Positions 48,660-59,688 of a stretch of DNA of 64,000 bases are shown one piece after another. Each line of letters opens with the position of its first letter. Positions within the stretch are counted from its first letter, which is position 1. Both the position numbers and the translations under genes were made by a program. The DNA is taken from contig CM060846.1 of NCBI GenBank assembly GCA_030762175.1, positions 234,051,512-234,115,511 of the forward strand, read 5' to 3'. The notes under the pieces are model-generated. The model ran no database searches. It was not told where the DNA came from and was given only the letters and a program-made list of their open reading frames with translations. The DNA is from Metallyticus violacea. Lineage: Eukaryota; Arthropoda; Insecta; Mantodea; Metallyticidae.

Positions 48660-48823
48660 TGTTAGTGAAGGAAAGGAGTTATGAGGTTCCGAGGAATGCG
48701 CCCTCATTATTCACAGGGAAAGGCATTAGCTACTGGGTAAAGAAGAGTTTCCCGATGTCAAACATGACCGAGGCTCTGAATGACAACAGGGTGATTGATG
48801 GAGAGCATGAGGAGGCATTCAAG
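48660..48823 (+). other. Candidate isolated exon or unknown coding remnant
   Basis: A plus-strand open stretch without stops reads VKERSYEVPRNAPSLFTG, KGISYWVKKSFPM and ALNDNRVIDGEHEEAF. It ends in AAG followed by GTATAA, a plausible splice donor at 48824. A T-rich tract ending in AG precedes it. Base composition is more balanced than in the flanks. I do not recognise the peptide. It could equally be part of the retroelement that follows, or chance. Confidence 0.25.
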
Positions 48824-48899
48824 GTATAAATTCTTTATTCATATTTGGGAAAGTTACTCGGTAGAGTTCATCAGTTAAAACTATGGGAAAATAGCCGTG

Positions 48900-50350
48900 T
48901 GTCGGCTCCTTTGGCCAGTGATGATCCTGTTGTATATGCTGCTGCTTCTGAGATCGGTGTTAGCGTCTGTCTCTGGGATGTAATCTAGTGCTGGCCTGTT
49001 GAAGCTGGGCTACTTCTCGGTTTGCTTGGCAGTTTGTATAGTGCAGTGTTGGTGTTCCGTGTAGGCTTCTTCAACGCAGCTGAGTCGTGTGGTCGTAGTA
49101 CTGCAATTATCCAAACAGAGGCTGTAAATGTTGCTGTATTCCTGTTGATTGGTATGGACTGTTGCTTGCAAGGCAGTGATGGTTCCCCCAAGTGCTGAGA
49201 TATACTCTGTTTTTCTATCTAGTTTGGAGAGCAGTAGTTCCTGGGAATTCAAAATTTCTTGAATGCAAGGTATCTTAGTTCAGCATTTCGAGTAGATCGG
49301 CCTTGTCTTTTGCTTCGAGGAAGTGGCTGGCGCTGTCTTGGGGCTTGGCGGCTGCGGTCTTCTGTGTGGTTGGACAGACGAGGGCATGTCCGGCGAGGGC
49401 ATGTTGCCTGGCCCGTATAAAGTCTGGCGCTGCCGCATGTAGCACAGTACTTTTGGCGCTTAGTGAAGATATGCTGTGTGCGCTCTGATGTCAGTGCCCC
49501 AAACCCACAGCAGTGGCATCTGGGGAGGTTGGTGCACGAAGCGGTTGTGGCTGAGCTCCACGTCGTAGTGTTTGCCGACGATGTCCAGTCCGCGTATTAG
49601 GAATTCGCTTTATTCCCTTGACTCTAGAAATGCAAGGCGAGCGAGTGAGGAAGATCCGCATGCTGACCAAATTCTTGAGGCTTGCACGACGGATGGCCAC
49701 GAGGTTTGAGCTGTGGGAAGAATAAAATGATAACGCAGGCTACGAGGAACACCTTTCAGTACTCAGCTGGGTAGTCTATTGGTGGCGGAGGAGGACAGCG
49801 GCGGGGGTACTTCTGGTTCTTCGGCGGCGGAGATAGACGGAGATAGGGCTGTTCCTATAACAGGCGGGCAGTCTCCGGAGGTCTGCGCCGGGCTTAAGGT
49901 GCGGTGTAGAAGGTTAGCTGGAATACGTTGTGGGTGTGGCGGAGTTGGTTCTCATACATCAGTTGAGAAGATATTCGGTGAAGGAAGAGCATTGTACTCT
50001 GACGAACTGTCTGAGGTGGCCGTCGAAGGCGACGATACGGTGGTGCGTCGGCAGGCAAGTTGGGATTGGTTGGTCCTGTGTGTTGGCTCTGCTGGTGTTT
50101 GTACACTGCCACTTGGGTGAGCCCATAGCAGTGGCAGTGGTGTGTGATACGAAGACAAAGATTGAGCAGTTCTTGCGGCCCATGTTGCTCCCTCAAATGC
50201 ACATTGTGAAAGATTCTATTGGAAATGACCTGTTCTATTACCAAAGCAGGATATATGCACTTACTGCATAACAAGCAGGTCTTCGTATGTTTCCGGTCCT
50301 TGCTTGTTACACAGATTTTGGCGAAGTATCTTTGGGAGGTTTGCAACTAT
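48900..50350 (-). mobile_element. LINE ORF1 (gag-like) remnant, GC-rich
   Basis: This stretch is markedly GC- and CpG-richer than its surroundings, with overlapping frames on both strands; the longest is 150 codons on the minus strand at 49894-50346. On the minus strand, in the order expected for a jockey/I-type gag, I read three parts. First is a YPPIVAFDGHLRQF segment (about 50050). Next is a knuckle-like LPRCHCCGFG (about 49520), then YCATCGSARLYTGQATC (about 49440-49390). Last is a Gln/Thr-rich, possibly coiled segment (49252-49010, LSKLDRKTEYISALGG). Frameshifts separate the parts. The assignment rests on the cysteine pattern and order and is tentative. Confidence 0.45.
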
Positions 50351-51679
50351 ATTACAAGTCGCTACCTGTAATTGACTGAACATGTATCATCCAGTCAATT
50401 AATGAAAAACAACATTGAAACTGCAATATTTTTCAGATCAGCATATCGTATTCATCAACAGAATAAATATACTCTACAAGTTTCGTGACACAGGTAGCTT
50501 AACAATAAAAACTGACTTTTATCACAGTTTGTACAGTATTACAACAGTAAAAGTTTCTGACCTCCCCCCTTACTGTGCGACTGTTAAAAGAAGCCAGCAC
50601 TTTCTTTCGTGCCACATATAAGGCACCGGTAATCTCATTACGGCAGTCTTGATTCTTGAGAACCATTTAAATATCTATCTTAAGGGGAGTTCGTACCAAT
50701 GTTAAAATAAGTAAGTGTATGTTTTTACTGTGGTAGAAATACTAGAATACAACTTTGAATTTTGAACAGTTTATTTTGACACATTTTTTATTTGAAGGAA
50801 ATTTTACTGTAAAAAGTTATACAAAAACTTCCATAATTCCTATGATTTTTTCTTAATAGTTCCGCTTCTGTAGCTTCATTGTTAAGTCTAAAAATTCCAC
50901 TGAACATGCAACGCAGTAGTTTTTTCTCTAGAAGTAAATTCATTTAGGAAAATGTAGTTTTGAGAAAATTGCAATCAGACAAAGATGTTAAAAACTGACT
51001 CATAGCCCCAACCCAGAACCTAAAACATGTCAGCACCAGTAAGAAACTGCTTTGGAATATTTGCTTCAGAACTACTAGCAGCAAAAAATGTTGCTAGCGT
51101 TTTTGTTGGTTCTAATGCTATATAGTTTTGAAATTACACTGCATCAAAATCGTTAGTTTTTTATCTTTGCAGATATTTTTGCAAAATTAAAACATATCTA
51201 TTCTATTCCACATTTCACAATAAAGATTATATCACATCATTCATAAAATTTGTAAATTTATAGTAATTCATATTTTGCAAAATATCAAAAATATCAAATG
51301 TTTGACACCCAATTCCTATTAAAAGCGGCAATGACAGAAAACTGTTTAACAGCACTGTGCATAAAGATTGTTCTCTTTCGGTAAAGGAGAAACAGTTGAA
51401 GGTGGAAGTTATGAAAGATTTTCCGAGAATCCAACACGGCCAGAATTATTTAAAAGATAAGTTGCCTTTTCAGATAGAAATTTGGTTTTCTTCGATGATC
51501 ATTGTACTTAAACCTAAAGTGGAAACAATGGCTACACTGGGTCTACTTTTATTGAGGGACAATTGAATTAGCAGCTAAGTAAATTGTGCTAGTGACCAAC
51601 GCAAAGCTGGATCAGGTACCTAGTTTAATTAGGAGGGCCACTCAATAGTATTGTCATAATTTATAACAACATAGCTTTA
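50351..51679. other. No gene recognised
   Basis: Two frames of 68 and 69 codons (50415-50621, 51357-51566) have no known motif. The part 51300-51600 lies just beyond the mariner at 51680 and could belong to an unknown repeat. Confidence 0.45.
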
Positions 51680-52520
51680 CTCGTCCTTGTAATTTTGTTG
51701 ATCTTTCTTAAAGCCGTCCCTTTGGGTGCGCTGTACCTGTCCCAGCGTTTCTGCCAGTTTTCAAAGACATGCGCGAAATCATTTTTAATACACGTCCTTC
51801 AGAATCACCTTCTCCACTGCTTCCAATGAGGAAAATGCCTTCCACGAAAATGTTTCTTCAATTTTGGGAAAAGGAAAAGCTCACATGAGGTTAATCTGGG
51901 CTATAGGGCGGGGGAGGGACACCCTTTACATTAATTTTATGAGATATTAAGCAACAACATTTGCGATTTGCGGCAGTGCATTATCATGGTGCCGCATCCA
52001 GGTTGTTATACAGTAATGTGGCCTTTGGCTTGTGATTTGGTCTTGCACAGTTTTCAATATATCTCTTGTGGTATTGTTCAGTTACAGTTGTGTGTGCAGA
52101 TATGATTTTCTTGTAAACCGTCCCTTGAATATCAAAAAATAAGATGCCCATAATTTCTGCAGCAGAAGTAATCACTTTTGCTTCACTTAGTATTGGTGAT
52201 GATGGAAATTTCCACATATATCTTTTGCTCTCAGCATCGAAATGAAGAAGCAAAGTTTCATCAATGGTGATTTTCTTTCTGTATTATCATTTTCAACTGG
52301 ATGAAAACCTTCCAGCGAGCGTCATTTGTTTGGGAATCAGCAGTCTTGCAACTTGCACCTACACTTCTCATGTGCAACTTTTCAGTTACGAGCGTGTGGT
52401 GGTACCCAGGGAAATTTTCGGAAATTCTGAAAGCGTTCTCAATGTTATTAGACGATTCTGTCTCACAGTGACAGCAACGGTATTAACGTTTCCTTCCGTT
52501 AGAATACAAACTCAACACAT
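51680..52520 (-). mobile_element. mariner transposase remnant
   Basis: Read on the minus strand from 52520 down: EGNVNTVAVTVRQNRLI, then a TTHTLVTEKLHM-like block. Next comes IDETLLLHFDAESKR with the first catalytic Asp (about 52255), then KFPSSP, GILFFDIQGTVYKK and, after a frameshift, HHDNALPQIANVVA with the second Asp (about 51985). A degraded YSPD segment and a FENWQKRWDR-like C-terminus follow. The third catalytic Asp is not legible. The block corresponding to VTEKL is close to the same block in the mariner at 25.05 kb, so the two may be one subfamily. Stops and frameshifts make it a pseudogene. Confidence 0.88.
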
Positions 52521-54076
52521 TGTTACTCGAGTATCGCTTTCATTTTGCTGTGGACGGAACTGAACATCACTCAACTTGCGCATCTCTAACAGGTTCGAAC
52601 CGGAAGTGACAACAATGAAACCAACATCACATGCATTAAGCTAACAAAATACTGTAAAGTAAACTTTTGTGCCCGTAAAAAATAATTATCAGCCCTCATA
52701 TTTAACCTCGTTTAACAGTAGCACCTAAAATTCCTGTCTATGCTTATGTAGCAAAAGTAATCCCTGAGCGTGTAAATTGCTTGACAAACGCCGTTACAGT
52801 GAGACGGGAAGTCCGAAGTGAAGCTCATGCAGGAAATTTGTCCCAGCTGGAATCAGGTGAAGGTCGACCTGAGGCTAGTAGTTCTCTCTTTTACTGAACG
52901 CTTAAATATTCTCGAATGTAAAATTGGAATGTGGAGAAGTTTTGCTGTTCTACATTACGGTTCTTAGGGTATCTCAACGGGTAAACTGACTGCCCGACTG
53001 ACAAATGTTTCAACACGGAGTTTAATGCCGGACGAAATGCGCGATTCGATAGCCGCTAAGCCTCCATCTCAATGTCAAAGGCTGTGAGTGCAAGCGCTTA
53101 ATCTGTTGCAGCCCTTTGGGCGTACACCGTTCATAATGGATTGCTTTACTTTGTATACGTATATCCTTAGGGAACTTTTCATGCAACACACAGTCCTATG
53201 AGACATCAGCAAATTCCATATACTTGTGAATAAAACAAAGAGAACAACATGGTACGTTTGCAAGTTGCAGAATGCTTGCTGACCTAACCCACATTTAACA
53301 ACATTAGATTAGGGAAAACAAACAAACAAATAAATAAATAAATAATCCAACTTCGTTAAATAGCTAATCGACTGTGAAGTTTTAACCACTCGCAATTTCC
53401 GTTGTTTCCTTTCCTACAGAACTTGTACGCTGCACATTAGACGCAATAACGGGATCAGTGCAATTTCCTATGGTTGTTCTAAAAGTTCTGAACCTGACTC
53501 AGAGATGTCGTGAAGATGGCCAAAATACTATGTTAAGTATCGTTTAGATGGCGCGCTGCAAAGTTTCAGACACTTAAGTGTAGCCAATTTTTATGACGAT
53601 CGTGTAAACAAACTACTGTTAACATTTTCTACAAAATAGATAAAACTGAAATACTTCGGTTTGAAGGGTTTAATCCCAACAGGAATACAAAACGAGTTAC
53701 ATTACACATGAAAGGATTTTTCCTCTTCGTTTTTGACGTTTAAAATGTGAGTTGCTGAATTTAAGAGTGGTCGTACATGATTGGTTCAACATGATGAGCG
53801 TCCCAAAACTGCTACGATTCACGAGATTATGATACAAATTCACAGAGCCGTACTCAATGATTGTCCATTGAAGGTATGCGAATCGACTGACAGTGCAAAC
53901 ACCTCGATAGGAGTGTCCACTATATTTAACATGATGTTTTAAGTATGAGAAAACTTTCCTCTCGGTGGGTGCCGCGTTTGTAAACAATGAACCAAAAACG
54001 TATGCAAAGGAACATTTTGCAAGTGTGTTTAGACTTGTTTAAAGGCAATTCTAGTGAGTTGATCGGACGTCTCAAC
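52521..54076. other. No gene recognised
   Basis: Part of 52521-52900 may be the decayed N-terminus and flank of the minus-strand mariner. Frames of 62 and 96 codons on the minus strand (53075-53263, 53697-53987) have no motif. Confidence 0.45.
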
Positions 54077-54346
54077 CGCCACGAGTGACCGAGATCGTTA
54101 AGGCACGGACTCGTGAGCGGGAGGTCTGGGGTTCGAATTCCGCCAGAACCGTCCTCCCCGATTGAGGTTTTTTCCAGGTTTTCCTCAGTCCTCATTTATG
54201 GTAAATGCCGGGGAGGTACCCTAAACTTAGGCCTGGAACGTTTCCTTCCTTAAAAATAAAATCCTTTCCCAATTTATCATTTCATCTCAAGTATCCCCAG
54301 TGTCCATCGCCTGTGGTGCCTCTGTAGCAAAAACGGGCGTTAAACA
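54077..54346 (+). repeat. SINE-B copy, full length
   Basis: The head is 'cgccacgagtgaccgag' with A-box and B box 'gggttcgaattcc'. Then follow 'accgtcctccccgattgag', 'ggtaccctaaacttaggcc' and 'aaaacgggcgttaaacac' with a TTCATT-type tail. It is the best-preserved SINE-B. A possible target duplication is 'tcggac' at about 54063 and 54365. Confidence 0.9.
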
Positions 54347-55059
54347 CTATTCATTCATTTCATTCGGACATTTCATAACATGTATTTTATTTACATTAAT
54401 TTATTTAAGTACATACATAAAACAGAAGATTACAAAAAGTGTGTTGGAAACCCCAAAGAGCAAAAAGCTCATACTCGGGTGCAAATTCAGATCTTTATAT
54501 ACACTGAAAATTTTGTACATGTAATTCGTAAAGTAGAATACTAGTATTCTGATTCAAGAAAATATTTTCATATAAAAAGACAGAGCTTATCGGTGCGATA
54601 TAAAGATGATCTAAAAATTAAAATATATAAAATCTTATGGCTTAAACCTTAAAATATTTTATATTAAATCAAAAGCACTAAACAATAAGCTATGTATCAT
54701 ATGATAAGGATATTAATTCAAAGCAATAATGGGGTAAAAGTTAACGATACAAACATATTAGCAAAATTGTTATTTGTAGTTTACAGATGTTTAATATAAG
54801 ATTTAAAAAGACATCTACAGGATTAGATATAATTAATTTGCAGCTATAAAATTATATTCCTGAACTTTATTGCCGAAAAATAATTAAAATTAGACAAATT
54901 AATTAATATTTAATCTGTTTGAATTATCTTCACCCGTAACTGGATGAGTTTTATTCATATTTTAGGTCCAAAACATTTGCTATGCAAAGATCCTGCAGCA
55001 GTATCATATATGGTTTCAGTAATTAGGAAAGGGCCGTTTAGTCTGTTGGTGTAATCAGG
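54347..55059. other. No gene recognised
   Basis: Very AT-rich; part may be the 3' end of the minus-strand LINE that begins upstream at 56278. A 74-codon frame (54300-54524) starts in the SINE-B tail and has no motif. Confidence 0.45.
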
Positions 55060-55713
55060 TTGTTCAGCTTTGAAACTGTCTCGATATTAATGGAAATAGG
55101 AAATCTCAGAAAGTTTATATGTTTGCTCAATAGCTAGAAGTTAAACTGTGCAAAAATGTCATTTGTCGGATAATTAATAGGTTTAGGTAAACAAACTTAT
55201 AATAATGTTAACGCAGAGGGCGTTGATTTGAAGGCATACTGAATATACGGAGTGAAACAGAGCTAAGGTAAACTATACGAAGTACATGACTATGTAAGAA
55301 AGAATGTAGATTTTGTGTATGTTTTTCTACACATGTAAGATACATGTATATTCCATCTTAAATGTTTGTCGATAATTAATAATAACTAAGTACGTAAGTT
55401 GAAACAACCAAAGAGGGGCAAGAGCAGTTAATGAAGTTACAGTTGTGCGTAATACTTTTATTGTAACTACTTAATTTTTGTTTTTAGCTCTGATAAGTTG
55501 ATAAAAATGCAATTAAGTTCGTTTTAGAAGTATTCAGAGGCAGACAATTTACGTCTAGCCAATTCTTAATCACATTAATGCCACTATTATTAATATTATG
55601 ATATATTTCATACCAGTTAGTACCGCTAAATATTACTACTGTGTCTTCTGCATAAAGGTATATATCCAGAAAATTTTGCAGTAATCACGTTAAGCATTTC
55701 ACTGGGATGTTGT
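55060..55713 (-). mobile_element. LINE reverse transcriptase, C-terminal part (split by SINE-B)
   Basis: On the minus strand, after the SINE-B, the frame resumes with LYAEDTVVIFSGTNWYE (about 55665). This is the catalytic YADD box with the first Asp changed to Glu. Then come NSGINVIKNWLDVNCLPL and NTSKTNLIAFLSTY, then HNCNFINCSCPSL and DKHLRWNIHVSYMC. A degraded INYPTND...FNF...LSKHINFL stretch ends near 55080. The order and spacing match jockey/CR1-type LINE ORF2. Several frameshifts are present. Confidence 0.85.
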
Positions 55714-55967
55714 ACCGCCACAGATGCCCGAGGTCGTTAAGGCGCGGACTCGTGGGCGAAAGGTCTGGAGTTCGATTCCCACCAGTACCCTGACTGAGAT
55801 TTTCAGTCCTCATAATTGGCAAATGTCGGGGAGATACCCTAAACTTAGGCCTGGGACGCTTCCCTCCTTTAAAAAAATCCTTTCCCAGATTATCATTTCA
55901 TCTCATCTATCATCAGTGTCCGCCACCTGTTATATCTCAATAGTTACAACGGGCGTTAAACAGTATT
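55714..55967 (+). repeat. SINE-B copy inserted in a LINE
   Basis: The head is 'ccgccacagatgcccgag', with B box 'gagttcgattcccacc', the full body, and the tail 'acgggcgttaaacag'. It lies on the opposite strand within the LINE reverse transcriptase, between its LGPxLF and YADD motifs. The 85-codon frame inside it is incidental. Confidence 0.9.
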
Positions 55968-56278
55968 ATGTACGAGTATAATAAAAATAGAATCGGTCCT
56001 AAAATGTTCCTTATGCTATATCTATATCAACCTTTTTTACCGCACTGATGTGGTCGTTAATTCTTGTTGACTGAAACCTGTTATTCAAATAAGATTTGAA
56101 TAAGCTTAAAGTTACTCCTTGGATGCCACATTTATCTATTTTATCCAATGGAATACCGTGATTAACCTTGTCAAAAGCTACTGTAAGTCAAAGAAAATTC
56201 CAAGACATTTCAACCCTACTTCTAATTCCTTAATTACTTTTGAGGCAACATTCATAATTGAGTCTTCTGGACAGAGGA
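55968..56278 (-). mobile_element. LINE reverse transcriptase, N-terminal palm part
   Basis: On the minus strand from 56278 down: PEDSIMNVASKVIKELEV, KCLGIFFDL, AFDKVNHGIPLDKIDKCGI (RT motif A region), TLSLFKSYLNNRFQSTRI and RNILGPILF (about 55990). The continuation lies beyond the SINE-B at 55713 and below. The 5' side stops where the mariner begins at about 56281, so the LINE was truncated or cut there. Confidence 0.88.
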
Positions 56279-56280
56279 TG

Positions 56281-56760
56281 TTTCTAAACCAAAAGGAAAC
56301 ATGGATTCATCACTATACGCCAGAGATGAAGGAGCAGTCCAAACAGTGACAACAGGTGCACCAAAGAAAGCAAAAACAGTTCCATCTGCTGCAAAAGTCA
56401 CGGCTACGTTTTCTGGGATTCTCATGGTGTGGTGCTCGTAGACTACCTCTAGAAGGGCAGAACCATCACCGGGGAGTATCAGCTCACTACTGGACCAACT
56501 GATGATATTTAAGCTAAAAGTCCACACCTTGTGAAAAAAAAAAGTTCTCTTTCAACACGATAATGCGCCTTCACACACCTCTGGGGTTATTGCTGCAAAA
56601 CTGCACGACCTTCGCTTGCAATTGCTTACACATTCATATTTGCCGGATTTGGCCCCCAACGATTACTTTTGTTCCCAAACCTGAAAAAATGGCTAGGTGG
56701 ACGAATATTCACATCAAATGATGAGGTTAAAGTGACTATGTTGAAAAATAACAATACAAA
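56281..56760 (+). mobile_element. mariner transposase, C-terminal two thirds
   Basis: The plus strand reads KETWIHHYTPEMKEQSKQ (the first Asp position, normally DETW, is Lys here), then GAPKKAKTVPSAAKV, ATVFWDSHGV-like and VLVDYL-like blocks. FQHDNAPSHTSG follows (Asp at 56559), then LPDLAPNDYF (Asp at 56661). Thirty-three residues separate the last two aspartates, one fewer than D,D34D, because the HPPYSPD-like block is one codon short. A frameshift follows, then KKWLGGRIFTSNDEV. The N-terminal DNA-binding half is missing. It abuts the LINE fragment on its left. Confidence 0.88.
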
Positions 56761-58440
56761 TTCTCTTAAATCTTAGCAAACATTTATTATACTTTTACGT
56801 GCGGTTAGTATATTTATTCAGGATTCTCATTTCGCAACGCAGTCGGAAATGGATTTTGCCGGCGCGAAGTCACTCCGCAACAACCTCGCCGCTAGCCGAG
56901 TGAAATCACGTCGCGCGGTAGGAACACACAGCACGTATTTTCTCTGCTTCTGTCGCTATTTGTTTGTGGTAAATATTAATTAATATTACACTCCCGATCA
57001 CGGTAGAGCTTTGAAGTGCCTGCCCTCCGCTGTCACTCATGCCTGAATGCTTTTGAAAAGCTCGTGAGACTCTGGCCGCAATTTCTCCTCCCCAATATTT
57101 TCATTCAGTGCCTCCACGGGTTTTATTTCGGGCACAGCAGTAATTTGAATGGAAAAAGATGTATCAGCTGGGTGGTTTTACATAAATTTACGAAATGTGC
57201 ACCAACTTGCCGGGCTAATCATCGAAAAATTTCTAATCGATAAGGGAATTCATTAAGCATCTCCTCTGTTAAAACCCGCTGTTTTGTCAATGAAAATACT
57301 CTGGGTTTGAACTTTGTTCAACAATCTGAAAACTTCAGGAAATTTAGCACGAAATTCTCTCCTACAGTATTTGTACAGTATTTGCTCATTACAATGTTAA
57401 AAAAACACTTTTTGTTCTAGCGTATATCTCACTCTAGGTATACTCCACAATTCAGAAATACACAGCAGAAAGGCAAGGACACATTTCCTACACATAAACG
57501 CTACTCAATTGCCTGCGGAAAACGCGCATCCTCTGAAGTTCTTCCGACTTTCAATAGTGTAAAGAGTGTCTGGATGTTTAGCGGAATACAAGAATGTGCA
57601 ACAGCTGTTTATGTTGTGCGGCAAGCTTTCCGGGATGATTTCACTGACATCACTGATTTCACCATATTCACATTTGACACTGAGTTCCCTGTGTCTGTCT
57701 TCTGTCATTAAGATAGTTATTTGTGAGTTCTAACTTTCAGATCGATGGCTCGGCAGAAGCAGCAATGGTGCAAAGAATTATAAACAGGTAAAGCGCCGTG
57801 AATAATTCTTGAACGCTAGCTGCTGCTATTAAATTCTCTATTACCAATGACTTTGTTAAGTCCACAAAAGAGGTTTATGGTGCGATTTCTTCTTTCGAAA
57901 CGTTTCTGACACAAACATTTGGTCTGGAAATTTCTGCATAAATCTCACCCTTACGCATTTTGGAAAACCACATCTGCATGAATCTCTTCGTCGGAAGCAG
58001 AAATTAGAAGTTTTGGAGAAATAACCACGATATTTATTCCCTCAACATTGTTTTTTAATTGAGCTACAATAGTGCTCAAACATCCATTAAAATAGTCGAT
58101 TTTTAATCTATTAGCCGCTCGTCCTGATTAGATTTATCAAAATATTTGTTCACTTTTCGATTTCTTTAATTTTCAAACTGTGCTCGAATGCTCCGGCTCT
58201 TTGCCAACAAAATAGCTAATGACATTGCTTTACCAAAATTGTTAGGTTGCAAGACAAAATTTTATCTGCATTCTGAAGTGCAGAAGACACTTTATCAAGC
58301 TTAATGATTGCAGAATTCGCGATTTCAAATTAGTACTATGTACAATTACTGCATGCAACATTGTTTTATTATTTACTGTTTATTAGCATCCTGATAACTG
58401 TCGTGCTCCCATTTCGCTACAATCGGAAACCGGTTGACTG
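56761..58440. other. No gene recognised
   Basis: A CpG-richer patch at about 56845-56960 is unexplained. The 75-codon plus frame (57016-57243) and 67-codon minus frame (57505-57708) have no domain I can name. The minus strand over 57500-58150 has a faint look of a decayed hAT-like protein, which I could not support. Confidence 0.4.
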
Positions 58441-58625
58441 CCTCCTTTGTCTAGTGGTTGCTGAGGACCCGGGTTCGATTTCCGGTACCTGCTTTAGAAT
58501 TTAGCTAAGTTAGAGAGGTCTGGAACGGGATCTATCCAGCCTCGTGAGGATAACTGGGGAGTGCCTGATGGAGAGGTGGCGTTCTTCAATCTAGAAAACC
58601 GCGGGATAAAGGACTCTAAATTTTC
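58441..58625 (+). repeat. SINE-D copy
   Basis: A tRNA-like head with A-box region 'tctagtggttgctgagg' and B box GGGTTCGATTTCC is followed by 'aacgggatctatccagcc', 'tcgtgaggataactgggg' and 'gagaggtggcg'. The body resembles a SINE type familiar from other insects. The 3' end is vague. Confidence 0.65.
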
Positions 58626-58967
58626 AGATTGGTGAACACATTTTCATTCACAAGAATTGGAACCAAAAAAAAAAAAAAAGTTTTAAGGTAGGCTAAGCTT
58701 GAGTAATTAAATAGACTATCGATAGTCTTTAATGCGATCAACTCAGAAAATTGGTGGATTATTTGGAAGTTACTGAGCTACTGCACCATATAAAATTACT
58801 GCTGCACCTGAAATATAACCCTTTGACATAGAAAAAAGTGAGGCTCTGTATTGATCATGTGCATGAGGATGTTTTTCACCCTAATCTAAAATGTTTCACA
58901 AATGAAAATAATTTCAATCTCTCGCTCATCATTAGGTACTGTAGTGTGAAGTAACTGAACTTCAGTT
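58626..58967. other. No gene recognised
   Basis: An A-tract at about 58665-58679 may be a retroposon tail. The rest may hold the decayed N-terminal half of the transposase that follows. Confidence 0.4.
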
Positions 58968-59480
58968 TTTATGACCGAAAGATAGGCGTGTGGTGTGCCA
59001 TTAGTGCCAGCCGCAACATTGCGCCCACATTTTATGAAGGTGCTCTTAATTCTTAATGGTACATAAATGAGACACTAAATTCAGGTTTTAATAATTTGGG
59101 ACCGGCAGAAGAAGATTATGAGTATTTTATGAAAGTCGAAGTGCCCTTACATACAGCTAGAGAAACTCTCCTAGTCTTGTGCGGTGTATATGGTGTAGAA
59201 AATGCGGAGGTTACAATTACAATTTCAATAGTTCGGGATTGTGGCCCCCTAGATCTCCAGCTTTAAATTCGTGTAATTTTTATTTATGGTGAAAACTTAA
59301 AACATATAGTTAATGTCAATAATCAAGGTAATCAGGAGGCGCTGAACTTAAATATATTTGGGAGGATGAATCGCGGCTAATGTCTCAAAATACTTTTGCA
59401 AAATTCAGCCATGTCTCACAGCAAAAGGCGGACACGTCAAGCATCTACTATGATGAGGAGAACAATGTTACTAATAAATA
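58968..59480 (+). mobile_element. DDE transposase remnant, DUF4817-type Tc1/mariner group
   Basis: The frame from about 58975 reads RKIGVWCAISASRNIAP, then TFYEGALNS, a stop, and WYINETLNSGFNN. PAEEDYEYFMKVEVPLHTA follows at the place where the family has the QQD catalytic block; the Asp is lost. After a frameshift comes GLWPPRSPALNSCNFYLW (about 59237), with Asn replacing the third catalytic Asp. Further fragments are SQNTFAKFSHVSQQK. It belongs to the same broad group as the copies at 4.9 and 45.2 kb but to a different subfamily. Both visible catalytic positions are lost. Confidence 0.82.
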
Positions 59481-59669
59481 ATGAAGGAAACAAAAAGTGC
59501 GCTGTATGAGCTCCGACCGAAAGATGTGATTTCACTCGACAAGTGGTGAGGCCATTAAATCAATTGTTGGTTTCAATGAAATCTCCGTGAAATCTATATC
59601 AAGATGCAGTGCACACAGCAGTTTTCCCTTTTTATCCAATAGAATTCGCATGGCATTTCTGTAGTTACA

Positions 59670-59688
59670 TCATCATCATCATCATCAT
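59670..59688. repeat. (CAT)n microsatellite
   Basis: Six consecutive CAT/ATC units. Confidence 0.85.

Noticed and set aside
49894..50346. 150-codon minus-strand frame as a host gene
   Set aside because: It is the longest frame in the window but sits in a GC-rich patch where several frames on both strands overlap. It fits better as part of a decayed gag-like segment.
57505..58150. Decayed hAT-like transposase on the minus strand
   Set aside because: There was only a vague resemblance in a few residues, with no BED finger or dimerisation motif legible.
59670..59688. CRISPR-like direct repeats
   Set aside because: Simple trinucleotide microsatellite. No array of spaced repeats exists anywhere in the window.
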